Made by a program: the position numbers and the translations under genes
The notes under the pieces: generated by a model
The model's input: only the letters and a program-made list of their open reading frames with translations
Told to the model about the DNA's origin: nothing
Databases searched by the model: none
In this document: positions 40,701 through 52,901 of the stretch, piece by piece
How positions within the stretch are numbered: position 1 is the stretch's first letter
Layout of the letters: each line of letters starts with the position of its first letter
From: Blattamonas nauphoetae
Taxonomy: Eukaryota; Preaxostyla; Oxymonadida
Direction: 5' to 3'
DNA: 63,379 nucleotides
Assembly (NCBI GenBank): GCA_033064195.1
Contig: JARBJD010000392.1
Location: forward strand, 1 to 63,379

Positions 40701-43700
40701 TCAAGGAACAGCTCGAGAACAAAGACATATACAAAGGATAACCTTTGATCCCGTGTTCGTTTTCAATCTGTTGACTCCGAGCGCTGATTCTGATGACATC
40801 CAGAGTGAAGTTAAAGGGATCGATTTGGGTTTTCCTCAAGTGAAGGGACGTATCCCAATTTCTCGCAAGACTCTTGACGAGTTTGACATGTTGGATGTTG
40901 TGATGGTAGGTGTCGAAAAACAGATCGAGCCTCCTTACTATGTCAAACCCACCCCAAATGAACAAGAACAGGCAACGCTCAGATTTGAAGTTTCTCATAC
41001 TCGTCCGATTCCCAATATTTTCACCTACTTCCCACGAAGACCAAACGGTCCCCGACCATCTCAGCTGTTTGTAGAGACGCGTAAGGATGTTACCTTCGGT
41101 CACGAAGATGCCAAAAACATTGTCAAGAAGGAATTCAAAAACCCGACTAGCCATCTGCTCACATCAGTTCGCCTGATTAGAGTGTGGGGAGATAAACAGA
41201 GGATTGGATTTGGAAAAAACAAGAGAAATAAGGTGTTGTCAATGGGTGTACAACACCCACCTCATCGTGATCTACATCTTCTATGGGAGAAGAAAATCAT
41301 TCCACTCGCTCAAATTCATCTTCCAATGAACATTTTCCCAAAGCAGACTCTGTCACTCGGCACAAGAAAGATTCTCACTCCCTTCGAGATTCGGGGGATA
41401 CTCTCTCTTATTGGCAAGAAGCATCGGAAGAAACGCAAGCCCATGATCAAGCACTGGATCAATGAGGGACAGCCATTGACCCAGGCTGATTCAGAACCCA
41501 TTCTCTCTGATGAAGGAGCGTTCTCATTGCTCGTCGATTCCAACCTCAGATCACTCGGAACTCGAATCCCGACTTTGAGATCGTTGAACATGTACGAGCT
41601 CCAGTCGTTGGTATCCTTCGTGAGCGGAACGTTGACACTCATCTCAGACACCTTGAGGAAGTGTGAATGTCTTCTCGAGTCTCAGGACGAGTCATCTGAA
41701 GACGAGTCTGATGAATCTGAAGACGACTCTGATAAATCTGAAGACGAGTCTGATGAATCTGAAGACGACTCTGATGAATCTGATGACGACTCTGATAAAT
41801 CTGAAGACGAGTCTGATGAATCTGAAGACGACTCTGATAAATCTGAAGACGAGTCTGATGAATCTGAAGGCGGGTCTGATGAATCTGAAGGCGGGTCTGA
41901 TGAATCTGAAGGCGGGTCTGATGAATCTGAAGGCGGGTCTGATGAATCTGAAGGCGGGTCTGATGAATCTGAAGGCGGGTCTGATGAATCTGAAGGCGGG
42001 TCTGATGAATCTGAAGGCGGGTCTGATGAATCTGAAGGCGGGTCTGATGAATCTGAAGGCGGGTCTGATGAATCTGAAGGCGGGTCTGATGAATCTGAAG
42101 GCGGGTCTGATGACTCTAAGAACAAGATACAATCGGAGGCTGCCACATCAACAGTTCTCACTGGGGATGGGACAACGATCACAGATTCCATGGTGTCTCA
42201 TCAGGTTGAACCTCGACAGCTGAATGAAATGAAAAAATGTCTGAAGACAAGTTTGTCCGTTGCGTCTCGACATTTGAAACATGTGCTTGAGCATAAACTT
42301 CTCGGAACGAGAACAAATGTCAGTGATGCGGATGTGAAGATAGTGGTGGAAGGAATGAAAACAAATCCGCTGCTGCCTTGGTGGTGCCGACGGCACATCA
42401 TCCCCTTCGTGACTGTTGTGCCAGATGACTGCAAAAAACTGGTGAAACGGCTCACTAAGAAAGACAAAAAGCTCAAGCGGAAAGATCGAGAGATCTGCAT
42501 CACAGTTCTTCTGATCCATGCACCAATCGAAGAGTCTGAAAAGAAGCGTCTCATCGCTCTCATCAACAAACACTTTCAAGAAACCGATCAACGAACGCTG
42601 ACCTCACTCATCAACCAGAACAGTCTCAGTCAGAAGGGAGTCAACAAATGGAACAATGCACTGACTTGTCTCGAAGAGATAGAGACGCTGGATAGTCCCG
42701 AAAAGAAAAAGGCGCTCGATGAGTTGCCACGTTCTGTTTTGATCGATTACCTTCAGAAGCCGAGGGGAATGCGTGGAGACAAGTCAACAATCCTGCCACT
42801 CATCGAACAAGCACAACTTCCGGAGAAGGACAAGGACACCCTTCTTTCTTTGGTTGACGGAAAGCCGAGGTTCACCTTCAGCCGTCGCAAAGAGATTGCT
42901 ACATTGTGTTGTCCGACTTTTCCATCCGAATCTGAGGACAGCCTCGTCAAAACGATCGGTGTGTCGAAACTTGACGAGACAAACAAAAAGATTCTGAAAA
43001 ATTATGTGACGGCCCGTGAATCAGCCGATGATGATGAAATCAAGCGCCTGATGAAGTTGATCAAAAAGGACAAAGTCTTGAAACAGAAACCCGAAGATCT
43101 GTCGACCTTCCTTGATCGCAGTAAAATCGTGTGCGAATCTGACCGATCACTTGTACGACTATGCTGTTTCGCTCAACTCTTCAATACAAAGGATGATCTT
43201 GACGATCTGTTCAATCTTTTACACAAAAGATCTTCGGACAAGGAATTAAATGAGTACATCCAAATGGAAATAGAGCGATTCAGAGAATGTCTGCATGACA
43301 AACAGATGCACCTCTTCAAACGCCTCAAAGGAGCCAAGCTCTCGTGGAAAGATCTGGCGGCTCTTCTTTGTTTTCCGAATGGAGGCGAATCCACTTCTCT
43401 GCCCGGATTGGATGAGCTGTTTCCACCACCCTCTCCCAAACTGAAACAAATACGACACCATCGTGTTCACAAGACTCCTCTGAAAGGTCCTAAAGTGTAC
43501 AATCAGAGAGGAAGGAGACCCCGTCGCCCCAGTTCTACGTCAGTGTCACGGTTGATAGAAAGAATTGATGAAGCCAAAACGCCCGCTCGAAAGAGCAAAA
43601 AGGGAGAATTCACCCACCCATCGCCAAGGACGGTCGCCGAAGGAATCTCATTGAATCATTCACACCTTCTGACGGAACCAACAAAGAATTTCAGTTCAGA

Positions 43701-43779
43701 TAAACAAAATAAGAACATGGTATTCATTTTCGACTCAAATCACTTCATGGAGTCATTACACCCAGGCATCACTCTTTGA
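37771..43779 (+). pseudogene. Crinkler/RHS-type gene, copy B
   Basis: Same architecture as copy A: P-loop exon with GTPGMGKS, introns at 38,221-38,254 and 39,076-39,106, a longer Glu-rich acidic stretch (38,720-38,930), REase-like 'GFDSVLLF...FIQSTLAKEHPI', then a much longer acidic repeat (41,690-42,115) and an almost identical helical C-terminus. An insertion rich in Gln/Glu/Thr repeats ('EQEQGQVTEQKQGQVT') lies near 40,640-40,735, absent from A. The N-terminal two thirds differ from A at many positions, mostly conservatively. The first ATG in frame is 37,771; the A start is not conserved. It looks broken in about one place and is treated as a fossil copy. Confidence 0.6.
41690..42115 (+). 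repeat. 21-nt minisatellite coding Ser-Asp-Glu-Ser-Glu (copy B)
   Basis: About twenty in-frame units. The first eight or so read GATGAATCTGAAGACGA(C/G)TCT variants, the last dozen are near-identical TCTGATGAATCTGAAGGCGG. The uniform part indicates recent expansion by slippage or unequal exchange. Opposite-strand frames here (Ser/Pro or Phe/Arg repeats) are shadows. Confidence 0.85.
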
Positions 43780-44051
43780 AAACGAAAATTGTCACAGGTT
43801 GGAAACCGATGAACAGGCAGGTTTGGGAATCACAGACAATGAGAAAGGGAGGAGAGAGAACAAAGAACGGCGTTTTTGAGTACGATCATACTTGAAATGA
43901 AGTAATTCCCTTATCATCTGTCAACTGTAAGATAATTAGGAAAAGAACGATGTTTTCAGACGCGACCTTCGTGCTCGCAACTTTTCATTCAGAATCGCAC
44001 ACACAGTGCTTAAAGAAACATTCCCTTCATCACCTTGAGCGAGTATGGACA

Positions 44052-45856
44052 TTAATCCAGAGAATCATCATTTTCAGTGTCGGAATAGTCCTCGTCATCG
44101 GTTGCTGGAGTCATGATAACATCTGGGGTGATCTCATCTTTGTGGCTCGACTCATGTCTATAGGCTTGAAAATGAAATGCTTGTTCACGTTCTTGATATT
44201 CCAGGAGAAATAAAGTCGCAGTAGATTTGCATTCTTCGTGTTTTGATTCTGTGAGTTTATTGATGGATGAGATGAGGTCGAGATCCTGGATTTGTTGAAG
44301 AAAGAGGCCGGTCTGATCTTTCCTCAAGAAATTTGTGAGCATCCAGAGAGAGTTGTTGATGTCAGAAGGATCTGTCAGACAGCCGAGGAATGCGAAGGCA
44401 AATCTCGGAATATCGAATTTAACGGCAGACTGGACAACTTCAAGGGTGGATTCCGAGAGATTCAGAAGAAGAAATACAAGTTCCGTGAGGGTATCCATTG
44501 GGAACAATTCAACGACAGAGAGGACAGTGGATAGAATATTTGAGTCAAGTATAGCTCTCGATAGATCTTCTGAGTCATAAATAATATTGGTGAGGATTTT
44601 GATGCAACAATGGAGTGATACGTCAAACAACCCGATTTGGTTCGAGACAATAATCGTGTGGATGAAATGGAGGATGGTTGCGACCAGTGAGGTCGATTGA
44701 AAAGTCTAAATCAAGAGATGATGGCAAATTCTGAACACAAAAGAGGCAGACACGTAATATGACTGGTATGCGAGGATCGTTTTCTGGATAGGAAGTCATC
44801 GCCACAATGAAATGGAGAATCGAGCTGCTACAATCGAAAAGAGCGGATCGCTCAGAAAATAGCTGCAAATGTCGAAAAATTGAACTCTACGAGATTTACA
44901 AGTGCAGAATAGGGAATATCAATTGTTTGGAGGGCGATAAAAGATCATCCAGTGGATGGGGATGAGATGGGGTAAGGGACCGAGTTGACCGAAAGATATC
45001 GCCGTTTGCTAGCTGCACTATAGATTCCAAAGATTTGGAAATAGAGAGAATTGAAGATTTGTGGATCTGGAGTCTTCTCACGAATGATTGCGAAGAAGAA
45101 AAATGCCGCTGCGGGGAAGGCATAGTGGTCGACGACAAGAAACTGGGCAATCCGATCCAAGAGAGAAGGATGAGAACAAATATAGGTATGTGACCCTTCT
45201 GAATGAATAGACAAGTTGGCCAGAATCCAAATCGTCTGATGGCGTGAATGATATTTAAACGCAAACTGAATTTGATATGTGATCATCATTTAGTGACAAA
45301 TATTGGGGAACAATGTCAAAAACCCACCGAGTAAGATGGTATCTGCAGATATGTCCTTGAGTGTTGTGAGATGGCATAGGACTGTCAAGATTTGGTTCTA
45401 AACATAGAGATTATAAAAGAACACACAATTACATTCAAAGGTGGGTGTTTTCTCAGACATTGGATGAGTACATCAATTCCGTTGAGTGCAACAAATAATT
45501 GGTACGTTTCACGATTAGACTTGTAGAGGGCTTCCAGTGCTTGAGAAATTTTGTTTAAATCTTCACCTTCCAAGGCACCAATGATTTGTACCAACTGATC
45601 GTTGTTGTACTGAAGAGTTGAGGCAAATTTTGATTGATCCTGACGATGGGCAGAGATAGCATACTGTTCTGGAGTTTGACACATCAAAGAAGTGATCACT
45701 CTCAACATGGGAACGTTTACTGTGACGTAGGCTGATTGTCTTTCGACTATCACGTAGATTGTTGACTTCAGATTGTTCATCATCGTTTTGGAGGGAGAAA
45801 AAACGTCCAAGAGATGGTGCAGGACGATATCCTTGGAGACTGTTGGTAGTATTCAT
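44052..45856 (-). pseudogene. Importin-alpha-like gene, copy B (frameshifted)
   Basis: About 99% identical to copy A, with the same intron positions, but the middle exon carries several single-base length differences in A or G runs: one A fewer near 44,840, 44,878 and 44,941, and one G more near 45,036. The armadillo frame that is open in copy A is therefore broken into three here. Either copy B is a young pseudogene after duplication, or these are assembly errors in homopolymers; raw reads would decide. Acidic C-terminus and first exons are unchanged. Confidence 0.6.
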
Positions 45857-46775
45857 AGCGGCAGAGGAGAGTAGGATCGAGTCGCTTTCACAAATTTGAA
45901 AGATTGAAATGGGCTGAGTCTTCCCTCAATTTCATTTTGAATCGGATTGGCCACACTGATTAATTTCTACCATACAACTACGGATGCGTACTCGTTGCAT
46001 CTCATGCAAGGAACCCTGAATTTGCAACCAATCACAAAAAATGCCTTGTCCAATCTGCAAATCTTACTTGATGTTTCCGGCGATGTCGATGAACAAGAAA
46101 TTAAACTCGTTTGTCAGAATAAGAGGATATCAGCTCTCGCATCGATTGTCCAGGCTTCTGTGATTGCATTCCCCAATTGAACCGTCTATGTGATGTATTG
46201 CTTTATCTCCATATAATACCCTTCACTTCTGAACAGACCTGCTCGGAAATGTCAAAATCGAAGAATTTTTATTCTATCGGCACTTAGATGGTCTCCAAAC
46301 TCCGGTCCGTCATCGAAGAACTGTTATCGATTCTCCTCCTCCCGAATCCCGCCACCATTGATTTCGCGTCAACCAAAGATCGAAGCACCACAACCCCAGC
46401 AAAAATCTCAAACGGCCCGATCTCGATTTCCCACCATTCTGAAGATTACACAACCTCCTTCGTTTTCTGGATATAGGCTTCCAATCATTGAAACACTTCA
46501 GAAAGCCAAGCCCTCGAATGAGATCCAACACATCTCGAAACAATAAAGTGGATATGCGTTTCTCACATCGGTGGAATGGAAACATGTATGACTTCACTGC
46601 AAGACCAATTGGACAAGTCAGATTAGCACTCTCAGTCAACCACCAGCTTTATTCTCCCGCAGAAATGGTGGATGCAATTTGATATGCTTTTCTGTCCCTT
46701 CCGTTAGTTGTTCACACCTTTCCACTTTCGTCCAAACCGTTTTGACAGGAAAGGTCTGATGATTCTGTTGTTTTC
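45857..46775. other. Divergent intergenic region, copy B
   Basis: Matches 26,987-27,901 with scattered substitutions, including ones that alter short open frames (for example near 46,214 and 46,287), which argues against those frames being constrained coding sequence. Confidence 0.35.
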
Positions 46776-47828
46776 TTGTGTTTCGTCAGAAGAGTATCAT
46801 CATCAGATGTCTTTCCGTGTTTGACAGCGGTCTCATCTCCGCTGACCTCAAGCCAGTCCGGGCAGCCAGGGCCATCGAAACTGTCTGAACGTGAGGCAAG
46901 CAAGGATGACACTCTGATTGACTTTGGGGACATGCAGCTGGACATGAGCTCGTCTCAGAAACAGGGATCGCCGACGACTCAGCCGGAACAGTCGAACACA
47001 GACTTGATGTCACCTCTGTTCGGTTCATTCGTGCCAGGTCCAACCCATCCAAATCCAAGTCTCCAAAACCTCTGACTTAGTGTTGATGGAATGAATGAAT
47101 AGCCTCGATCGGAGTCCTCAATTCCCATGGATTTGGAAGAACATTTGGTGCGAAGGAGGCGAGACTGAGGTGGACTCACTGCTTGTTGTCGCACATACCA
47201 ACGCCCCTCCATCCAACGAGCCCGACGAAAACGTGTACGATTTCAGTGAGCTCTACCCGAGTCTGCTCTCACTGTTCAACTGCAGCCGATGGCTGGGAAT
47301 CAGATCTCCTCCACTCCACTCATGCTGAACATTGTTGTTCTGGTGCAGGGTGGATTCACCAACCCGCCCATCCTCACCTTCTCGAACATCCAAGGTCTGC
47401 AGACAACGAACACGTCGTTCTTCCTCCCCTCTCCCCCCACGTCATTCTTCTCTGTTCCCTCGCCGGCACCGTCGTCTGAAATCTACAACAACATGTGGAA
47501 CCAATTCAAGCAGCAGCCGAACTGCGCCACTCACAAAATCATCTCCACTCGCTCCCCACTCAACCCCGCCCTTCTCCAATCGATCATCGGCCTTCTCCAG
47601 TCCACATACCACTTCCATCTGCTTCCTGGGTACTCCAGCAACAAGCAGGTGATCTGCCTCGTCTCCGCTCTTCCTCTCAAGAACAAGACACCCATCCCAG
47701 TGCTTCTCACGCTCCAGCCACACATGGACAATGGGAATGTGAATGTTGCTTTTGATTATGCATCCCCATCTGCAGAGGTTGTCAATGGTCTCAGTGATTG
47801 GATGATCGGCCAAATATCAGATCTCTAG
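46776..47828 (+). CDS. Alpha-adaptin-like hinge and ear, copy B
   Basis: Differs from copy A by only a few substitutions in the 179-residue ear part (for example Tyr to Asn in the TFSYIQG stretch, Ser to Asn in RSPLSP). The same hinge 'DDTLIDFGDMQLDM' is present. It shares the same unresolved frame interruption between hinge and ear, so the interruption predates the duplication or reflects small introns in both. Confidence 0.45.
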
Positions 47829-48042
47829 TCACTCACCCTCACCCTGTCAATACATACATGCAGACAGCCATACAGCCAGCCAGCTAGTCAGCCAGCCTTT
47901 GATTTGTTCTTTCTTTTCCACGTCCACATCATCGATAATTTTGACTGCCTGAAGGAGGCATTCATAACGACACAATCATCCGAGACTGCTCCATATAAGG
48001 GAAAGCTGGGACGATCTATTCATTTCTCCAAGAGAGACAAGA

Positions 48043-49464
48043 ATGAGAAGAAAGAAAGGGACAGATCCGTCTAACATGCCTCCCAAGCATAAACAGAAGA
48101 GAAATCTGACTGATTCACAATCGACTCAAGTCATAAAATCTGATTGCACGTGTATTTCTGATTCCCACATGGAAGATTCTTCAAACAAAACCGTCATCAG
48201 AACTAGCATCAATTGTTCAACTAATTCTTCATCTATCGTACCCACGACCAATCTACTCACAATTAATGCCGATGATCGTCAGTATATCCAAATTTCCAAG
48301 CAAGTTCTGCAATATGAAATGAGAAGGAGGCGAATCAATGTCCAGACAGTGTTGGACCAAGTACATCTGGAGGGTGATGAGATCATTGTTCCAACCTCCA
48401 CCACATCAGATTGGAGAGTGATATTGCAGGATTCGATCACGGCTGATGATCTGCGGCAAGGATGTATCTCACTCTTCGATCAAGTTAACACTGAAATGAA
48501 ATTGACCCCAATTGAGGTGAATCATGCAGTGCGTTTCCTGAAATACGCAGAAATCCACATCAATCATCACAAACACCCCCACAACGAGCTCCTCGACGCT
48601 ATATTGTGTGAAGCAACAGGCAGCCCTACAGAAATCGTGTCTGTGCTCGTCAAACTCGTTTGTCATCCATCGGACACGCTCCGAACAGCTACTCTATCCT
48701 TCTTGGACGTTGGTATATTTCGATCCACAAGCGAATTCGAGTCTACAGTAACTTCAGCTGGGTTGTTGCCTCAGCTCTTCGAAAAGCTAACACCACACAA
48801 AATCCCATTGGATGGAACAACAATCGAATTCCACCGCCACTTCGCATCGATTGTGGTCAATCTTTTCGACTTTTGGATCCGAAGCTGCCCTCACCCTGAA
48901 ACGCTTGCGTCTGAAACCATGGATCCCATTTTCCAACCATTCTGCACATACGTGCAATATCTCCTCGTTGCTCCAGTTTGCCCCGCTGGTGATCATTCCG
49001 GTCCCTCACTCCTGTTGGAAACGACAATCCTCAGTAATCACATCATGAGCCATCCATCTCGTCCGTCCTCTCCAAAGATTGAAGGATTCTTTGATGAGCT
49101 GAGAAAGAACATGACGAACGAACTTGCCTCATGGTTGGATATTGCCACGACAGAAGAACTCAGCAGTCTTCTCTTTGGCAAAGGGGTATGGATGAGTGAA
49201 CAGCGCTGGGTGGAGATTTTTGAAAGGTGCCTTGCTCGAGCGAGTGAGGGGAAGACATTCTCCAATTTGGGAGTCACCGCGTTTATGTGCTTCGTGTCTC
49301 GCTGCCCTTGTAATGTCGGTTCGGTCTTCTGGCCAGATGGAACCTTCTCCCTCAAAATGGGAGATACCGTCGTGTCTTCGTCGAAACTGGACTCGAAGGC
49401 ACTCTGGACACTCTTCACTCCAACACAGCTGCACCATGCTACCAGCATCCTAAATGCATTGAGA
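48043..49464 (+). pseudogene. Helical-repeat host gene, copy B, truncated by element 2
   Basis: About 474 codons are nearly identical to copy A (start MRRKKGTDPSNMPPKHK). Homology stops exactly after GCATTGAGA at 49,464. The open frame then runs seven codons into element DNA and stops. Roughly half of the protein, including the later helices, is lost on this side of the insertion; the other half should lie beyond the far end of element 2, outside the window. Confidence 0.8.
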
Positions 49465-49724
49465 AGTAGTTATAGAAGCGAATAGAGAACCAATCTGAAA
49501 TTGTCATTGAAATCAAAACTAAAAGTCAACGCCGATTGACCAATTTTGAATCTTGTATTAAAAGGAATTTATGACATTTTGATGACATCAATATTTGGCC
49601 TAAATTCTAAAAATAATGGCCAAAAAAGGACCTCGTGAAAAGTGTCCTTTTTGAAGCTTTTTTTGAGTACTTTCCAAAAACAAAGTCGATTTCTTTTTTT
49701 ATTCAATTTTTTAATTTGGATAAA

Positions 49725-50318
49725 ATGAGTTGCGTATTAACACCAAATCAACTACAGGAAATATTGGACAAAGAAAATTTGAAGATGAAAGTTCCACCAA
49801 CTCTCAATCGACAAGGAACAACATATCTCACATCGAGCACTTTCGAATATTATCACGAAGATAAACCAGATGACATTTATCGAGTGTACTTACAGCGTTT
49901 TGTCAAAGGATCTAGACCACACACGAATCGCCAGAGATACATTCAAGTATCCAATTGTTGCACGAAAGCAAAGTTTCTCGAGTCAATGAAAAACGAAAAT
50001 TGTGAACTCATTTCTGAATACAAGTATGCTGATTCACTTGTCACATACCGGTACGAAGGAGTCGAATGGAAAGTGATTCCATCGAAATGGATGAAGGGAT
50101 ATCGAGCTCATAATTGTCAACGAAAACATTACACACAATCGTTTGTTGAAAATGAATTGAAAAAAGAGAATTGTGAACTCATTGGAACATACAAAAAGGT
50201 ACTTGAGCCATTCAAATATCGCGATTTACGAACAAAGAATGAGTATTACGTTCGCTTGGACAATTGGTTGTATTTTGGAGACCGTCCTCACTTGAAAAAG
50301 TACCATGAAAGGTCTTGA
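49725..50318 (+). CDS. Small protein with three repeated CEL..Y domains (197 aa)
   Basis: The chosen start (49,725) follows TTTTTTAATTTGGATAAAATG, the shared promoter motif; an upstream in-frame ATG at 49,635 is not preferred. The protein has about three repeats of a 55-residue unit: 'FLESMKNENCELISEY....VTYRYEGVEWKVIPSKWMKGYRAH' and 'SFVENELKKENCELIGTY....FKYR......YYVRLDNWLYFGDRPHL'. The unit pattern is (F/L)x-E-x-x-x-E-N-C-E-L-(I/V)-x-x-Y...Y...W....RPH. The same unit occurs twice in the gene at 54,457. I do not recognise the family; a nucleic-acid-binding or homing-endonuclease-associated repeat is conceivable. Confidence 0.6.
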   Translation: MSCVLTPNQLQEILDKENLKMKVPPTLNRQGTTYLTSSTFEYYHEDKPDDIYRVYLQRFVKGSRPHTNRQRYIQVSNCCTKAKFLESMKNENCELISEYKYADSLVTYRYEGVEWKVIPSKWMKGYRAHNCQRKHYTQSFVENELKKENCELIGTYKKVLEPFKYRDLRTKNEYYVRLDNWLYFGDRPHLKKYHERS

Positions 50319-51143
50319 AACTACTGAAAATCTATTTTTGACCACAAATCAATGAAATCCAATGTGAGAACCATTTCGAAAAATTCTGAAAAAAATTCTA
50401 AAATCTCGGGGACAATGTAGGTCATCGATCAAAAGAGGTTTGATCAAAATCGGTTGGGAATTCGTCGAACTGCGTACCGAACTTTAGTACAAAAAGTAAC
50501 CAAAAAAGTCGATGTTGCGATTTTGCTACTATGAACTGCTTTATGTCTCAAATTGTGTTCAAACACGTTTGATTATGACGGAAATCATTTTGAAAGGTAG
50601 GATTTTTGATAAAAAGCACTTCTGAGATTTTTGGTTTGATCCGACCCATATCCATGGTCAAAATCTCGAAATTTTTTCTGGGAGGTTTGGACTTTCAGCA
50701 CTATCATTTTCTGGACCACTTTCGTCCCCTATTAACGTTTTTGCACTCCATTTCCTTCCCCGACGTCAGGTGACGATTCGGTGGATCTCGACATTTGGGC
50801 GATTCTTTTTGAAATGTCGCCTGCGTTTTATCTCGAGATATATCCACTTTCTCACTTCAAAAATGATTGAACAAACGATAATTACATTTTTCCTTCGCTA
50901 ATCCCCGAAATGTATTCACTAAAATCGATAGTCGTCCTCTTCTTTCCATGGTTTGATTTTGTCCGCTTTTTCTTCTGAATTGTGTGATCATCCTCATCGT
51001 CAAGAGAAAATTCTTCACCTTCAACATAGTCATCATCGACTTTTCGATTTGAAAAGCGTCTGTGCTTTCGTGGCGACGGTTGGGGAGCTTTGTCATCACA
51101 AATGTGAACTCGCCTTTCAACCGGATGGAGGAGCCCAGATTTA
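50319..51143. other. Non-coding stretch in element 2
   Basis: A/T-rich, no gene seen. Includes ACTTTCTCACTTC style sequence near 50,850, similar in flavour to the TTTCAC-rich tract at 53.0-53.7 kb, so the edge of the inserted DDE transposon may lie here. Confidence 0.35.
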
Positions 51144-52901
51144 TCATTCTCCTGACACTGAAAACGATAAAAGGGAAAATGAACAAACTTTCTCGACTTT
51201 TCCGTCTCTGGAGCCTTCCTGACACGATCCTTTCTCGATCATTCGCATTCTCTGGAGAAATCGCGTCTGTTTATCCTTCGATGTTGCAGTTCGATTTGAA
51301 ACTATGATTTCGTGCCATTGCTTGATATCGAAGTCGTTGATGACCCTCTGATATCGAAAGGGAACAGAGCACCAAAGGTCAGCTGAGATTGATGCTGAAG
51401 GACTACACATCAGTTGTTGGTTCAGAATTGTGAAACAGAGGAACTTCGTAATGCCATCGAAGTCGATCTCAGGCGACTCGGCTGGAAAGGTGGGAGAGAA
51501 ACAATTGTATTTCACTTGTCGCCCTGTGGAAGCTTCCTCTATTCTAGAAAAGTAGTCAGTGAATTGTGTGCAGGTGGAAATAGTCTGCTGAGGAGGATGT
51601 TTTTTCAATAGGGTCGTCATAGTTCCGAATTCAGAATCGCATACATTTTTACCGTGGTGTTCGAAGTAAAACATGATCCAAGTTGATAAGGAGTGATTGA
51701 GTGATGGAATATCGGAGAGAAAGTAGCACAGAAGTTGCTTATTACGGAAATGCGGTCCGCAATCCGAGACGAAGAATAAAGTCTGGGCTTGATCAAAGAG
51801 TTTATCTTCCAATAGGGCCTCCAACGCTTCAACCACGAACGATCCGTTGTGATTAAGGTTCTCGCTAATCAAATGAAAGATTTGTTTGTTCAGCTCTCCC
51901 ATTAAATTCCTATAGAAGACAACGAAAGCAAGATCTGTTAGCTGCTGTTTCTGAAAGAAATCTAGTTGAGATTCTTCGACAGTAATTGGAATCTTCCAAT
52001 TTTCCTTAAAATCGGCAACAATCATGAATTGATTCGGTTTGAGATTTTGTCTTATTCTGTTTATCCCTCTTCGCTGATCCTCCGCCTCAAAAGATGATAA
52101 TCGAGGGCTTGTATTTCTTTTCGAGTTGCTCTATCTTGTCTTCATCAGATTCTTGAAGAGTCGCAAGCTCACGGGAAGCCTCCTTTCGGCGAAGACAGTC
52201 AGGACAGACGTCTGTCCTTCTTCTTGATTCACGCAGATCCACTGTTAGACGGCAGAAGGTACTATACCCCATTTTTATTCCAGTTTCTTTCTCTAATTCT
52301 TGCCAGATCGCTCCTTTTGGCCTGCATATTGACCTAAATCTCATCCATTTGGACGGATCCGCTTTGACAAGGCGTTGTTCCTTGGAACTTTCCTCCGAGT
52401 GATTCATTATGAAATCACGGAAAAGGTCCATTTCTCTCATTTAGCGAAGTCCGGGATGGTGGTGGGTGTGTGGCCTTGTCTCTTTTGTGTCGTCCTTTTC
52501 TGAAGTGCCTTCGTGCTGAATCAAAACGACTTTTTGAGTTCTGAAACCCACAAGATGCTAAAAAAGGCAACGAAAAGTGATTTGCGAGTACAGATTCAAT
52601 ATCAAGTGGTATGATTCTCTGTTTTTGGCCAATTGACAGTAAGTCTCGCACAAGGTTTTTCATCTTTTCTGGAAATGTTTAGAAACAATCATGACTCAAA
52701 GAAGGAATCGATACTATTGTGATTCTCCTCAATGGATTCTAACACAGCCGGACATTTCAGACTGGAACAGACGAGATGGATCATCAGATCATCCGGGTTG
52801 GACGACCAGAATGAAGAGATGGCGTCCCACGCAAGTTTGGTAATTTCGCCACGTTTATGACGCGATAACAACCGAAATGGGGTTTGCTCATCAACACTCA
52901 T
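51144..52901 (-). pseudogene. Decayed DDE-type DNA transposase
   Basis: Pieces in order on the minus strand: an N-terminal helical part (52,901-52,689; MSVDEQTPFRLLSRHKRGEI), a middle part (52,663-52,415; 'LPFLASCGFQNSKSRFDSARRHF'), a part with 'YSTFCRLTVDLRESRRRTDV' then CPDC and a Glu/Leu coiled coil (52,440-52,087), and a catalytic-type part (52,025-51,144) with 'FVSDCGPHFRNKQLLCYFL' and 'FEHHGKNVCDSEFG'. SDxGPHF...HGKxxxD is seen in eukaryotic cut-and-paste transposases, but I cannot name the superfamily. The frames are separated by stops or shifts between the parts, so it is inactive. It probably inserted into element 2. Confidence 0.5.

Larger units (their letters stand above)
37500..49464. 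repeat. Tandem segmental duplication, copy B
   Basis: Same gene order and orientation as copy A. The interval to A is 18.3 kb at the first gene and 17.3 kb at the last; the difference equals the transposon absent from B minus the longer acidic repeat present in B. Ends at 49,464 where element 2 begins. Confidence 0.9.

Noticed and set aside
41682-42191. Minus-strand Ser/Pro/Asp and Phe/Arg repeat proteins and a plus-strand Leu/Met repeat protein
   Set aside because: They are frame shadows of the 21-nt acidic repeat in the Crinkler/RHS-like gene.
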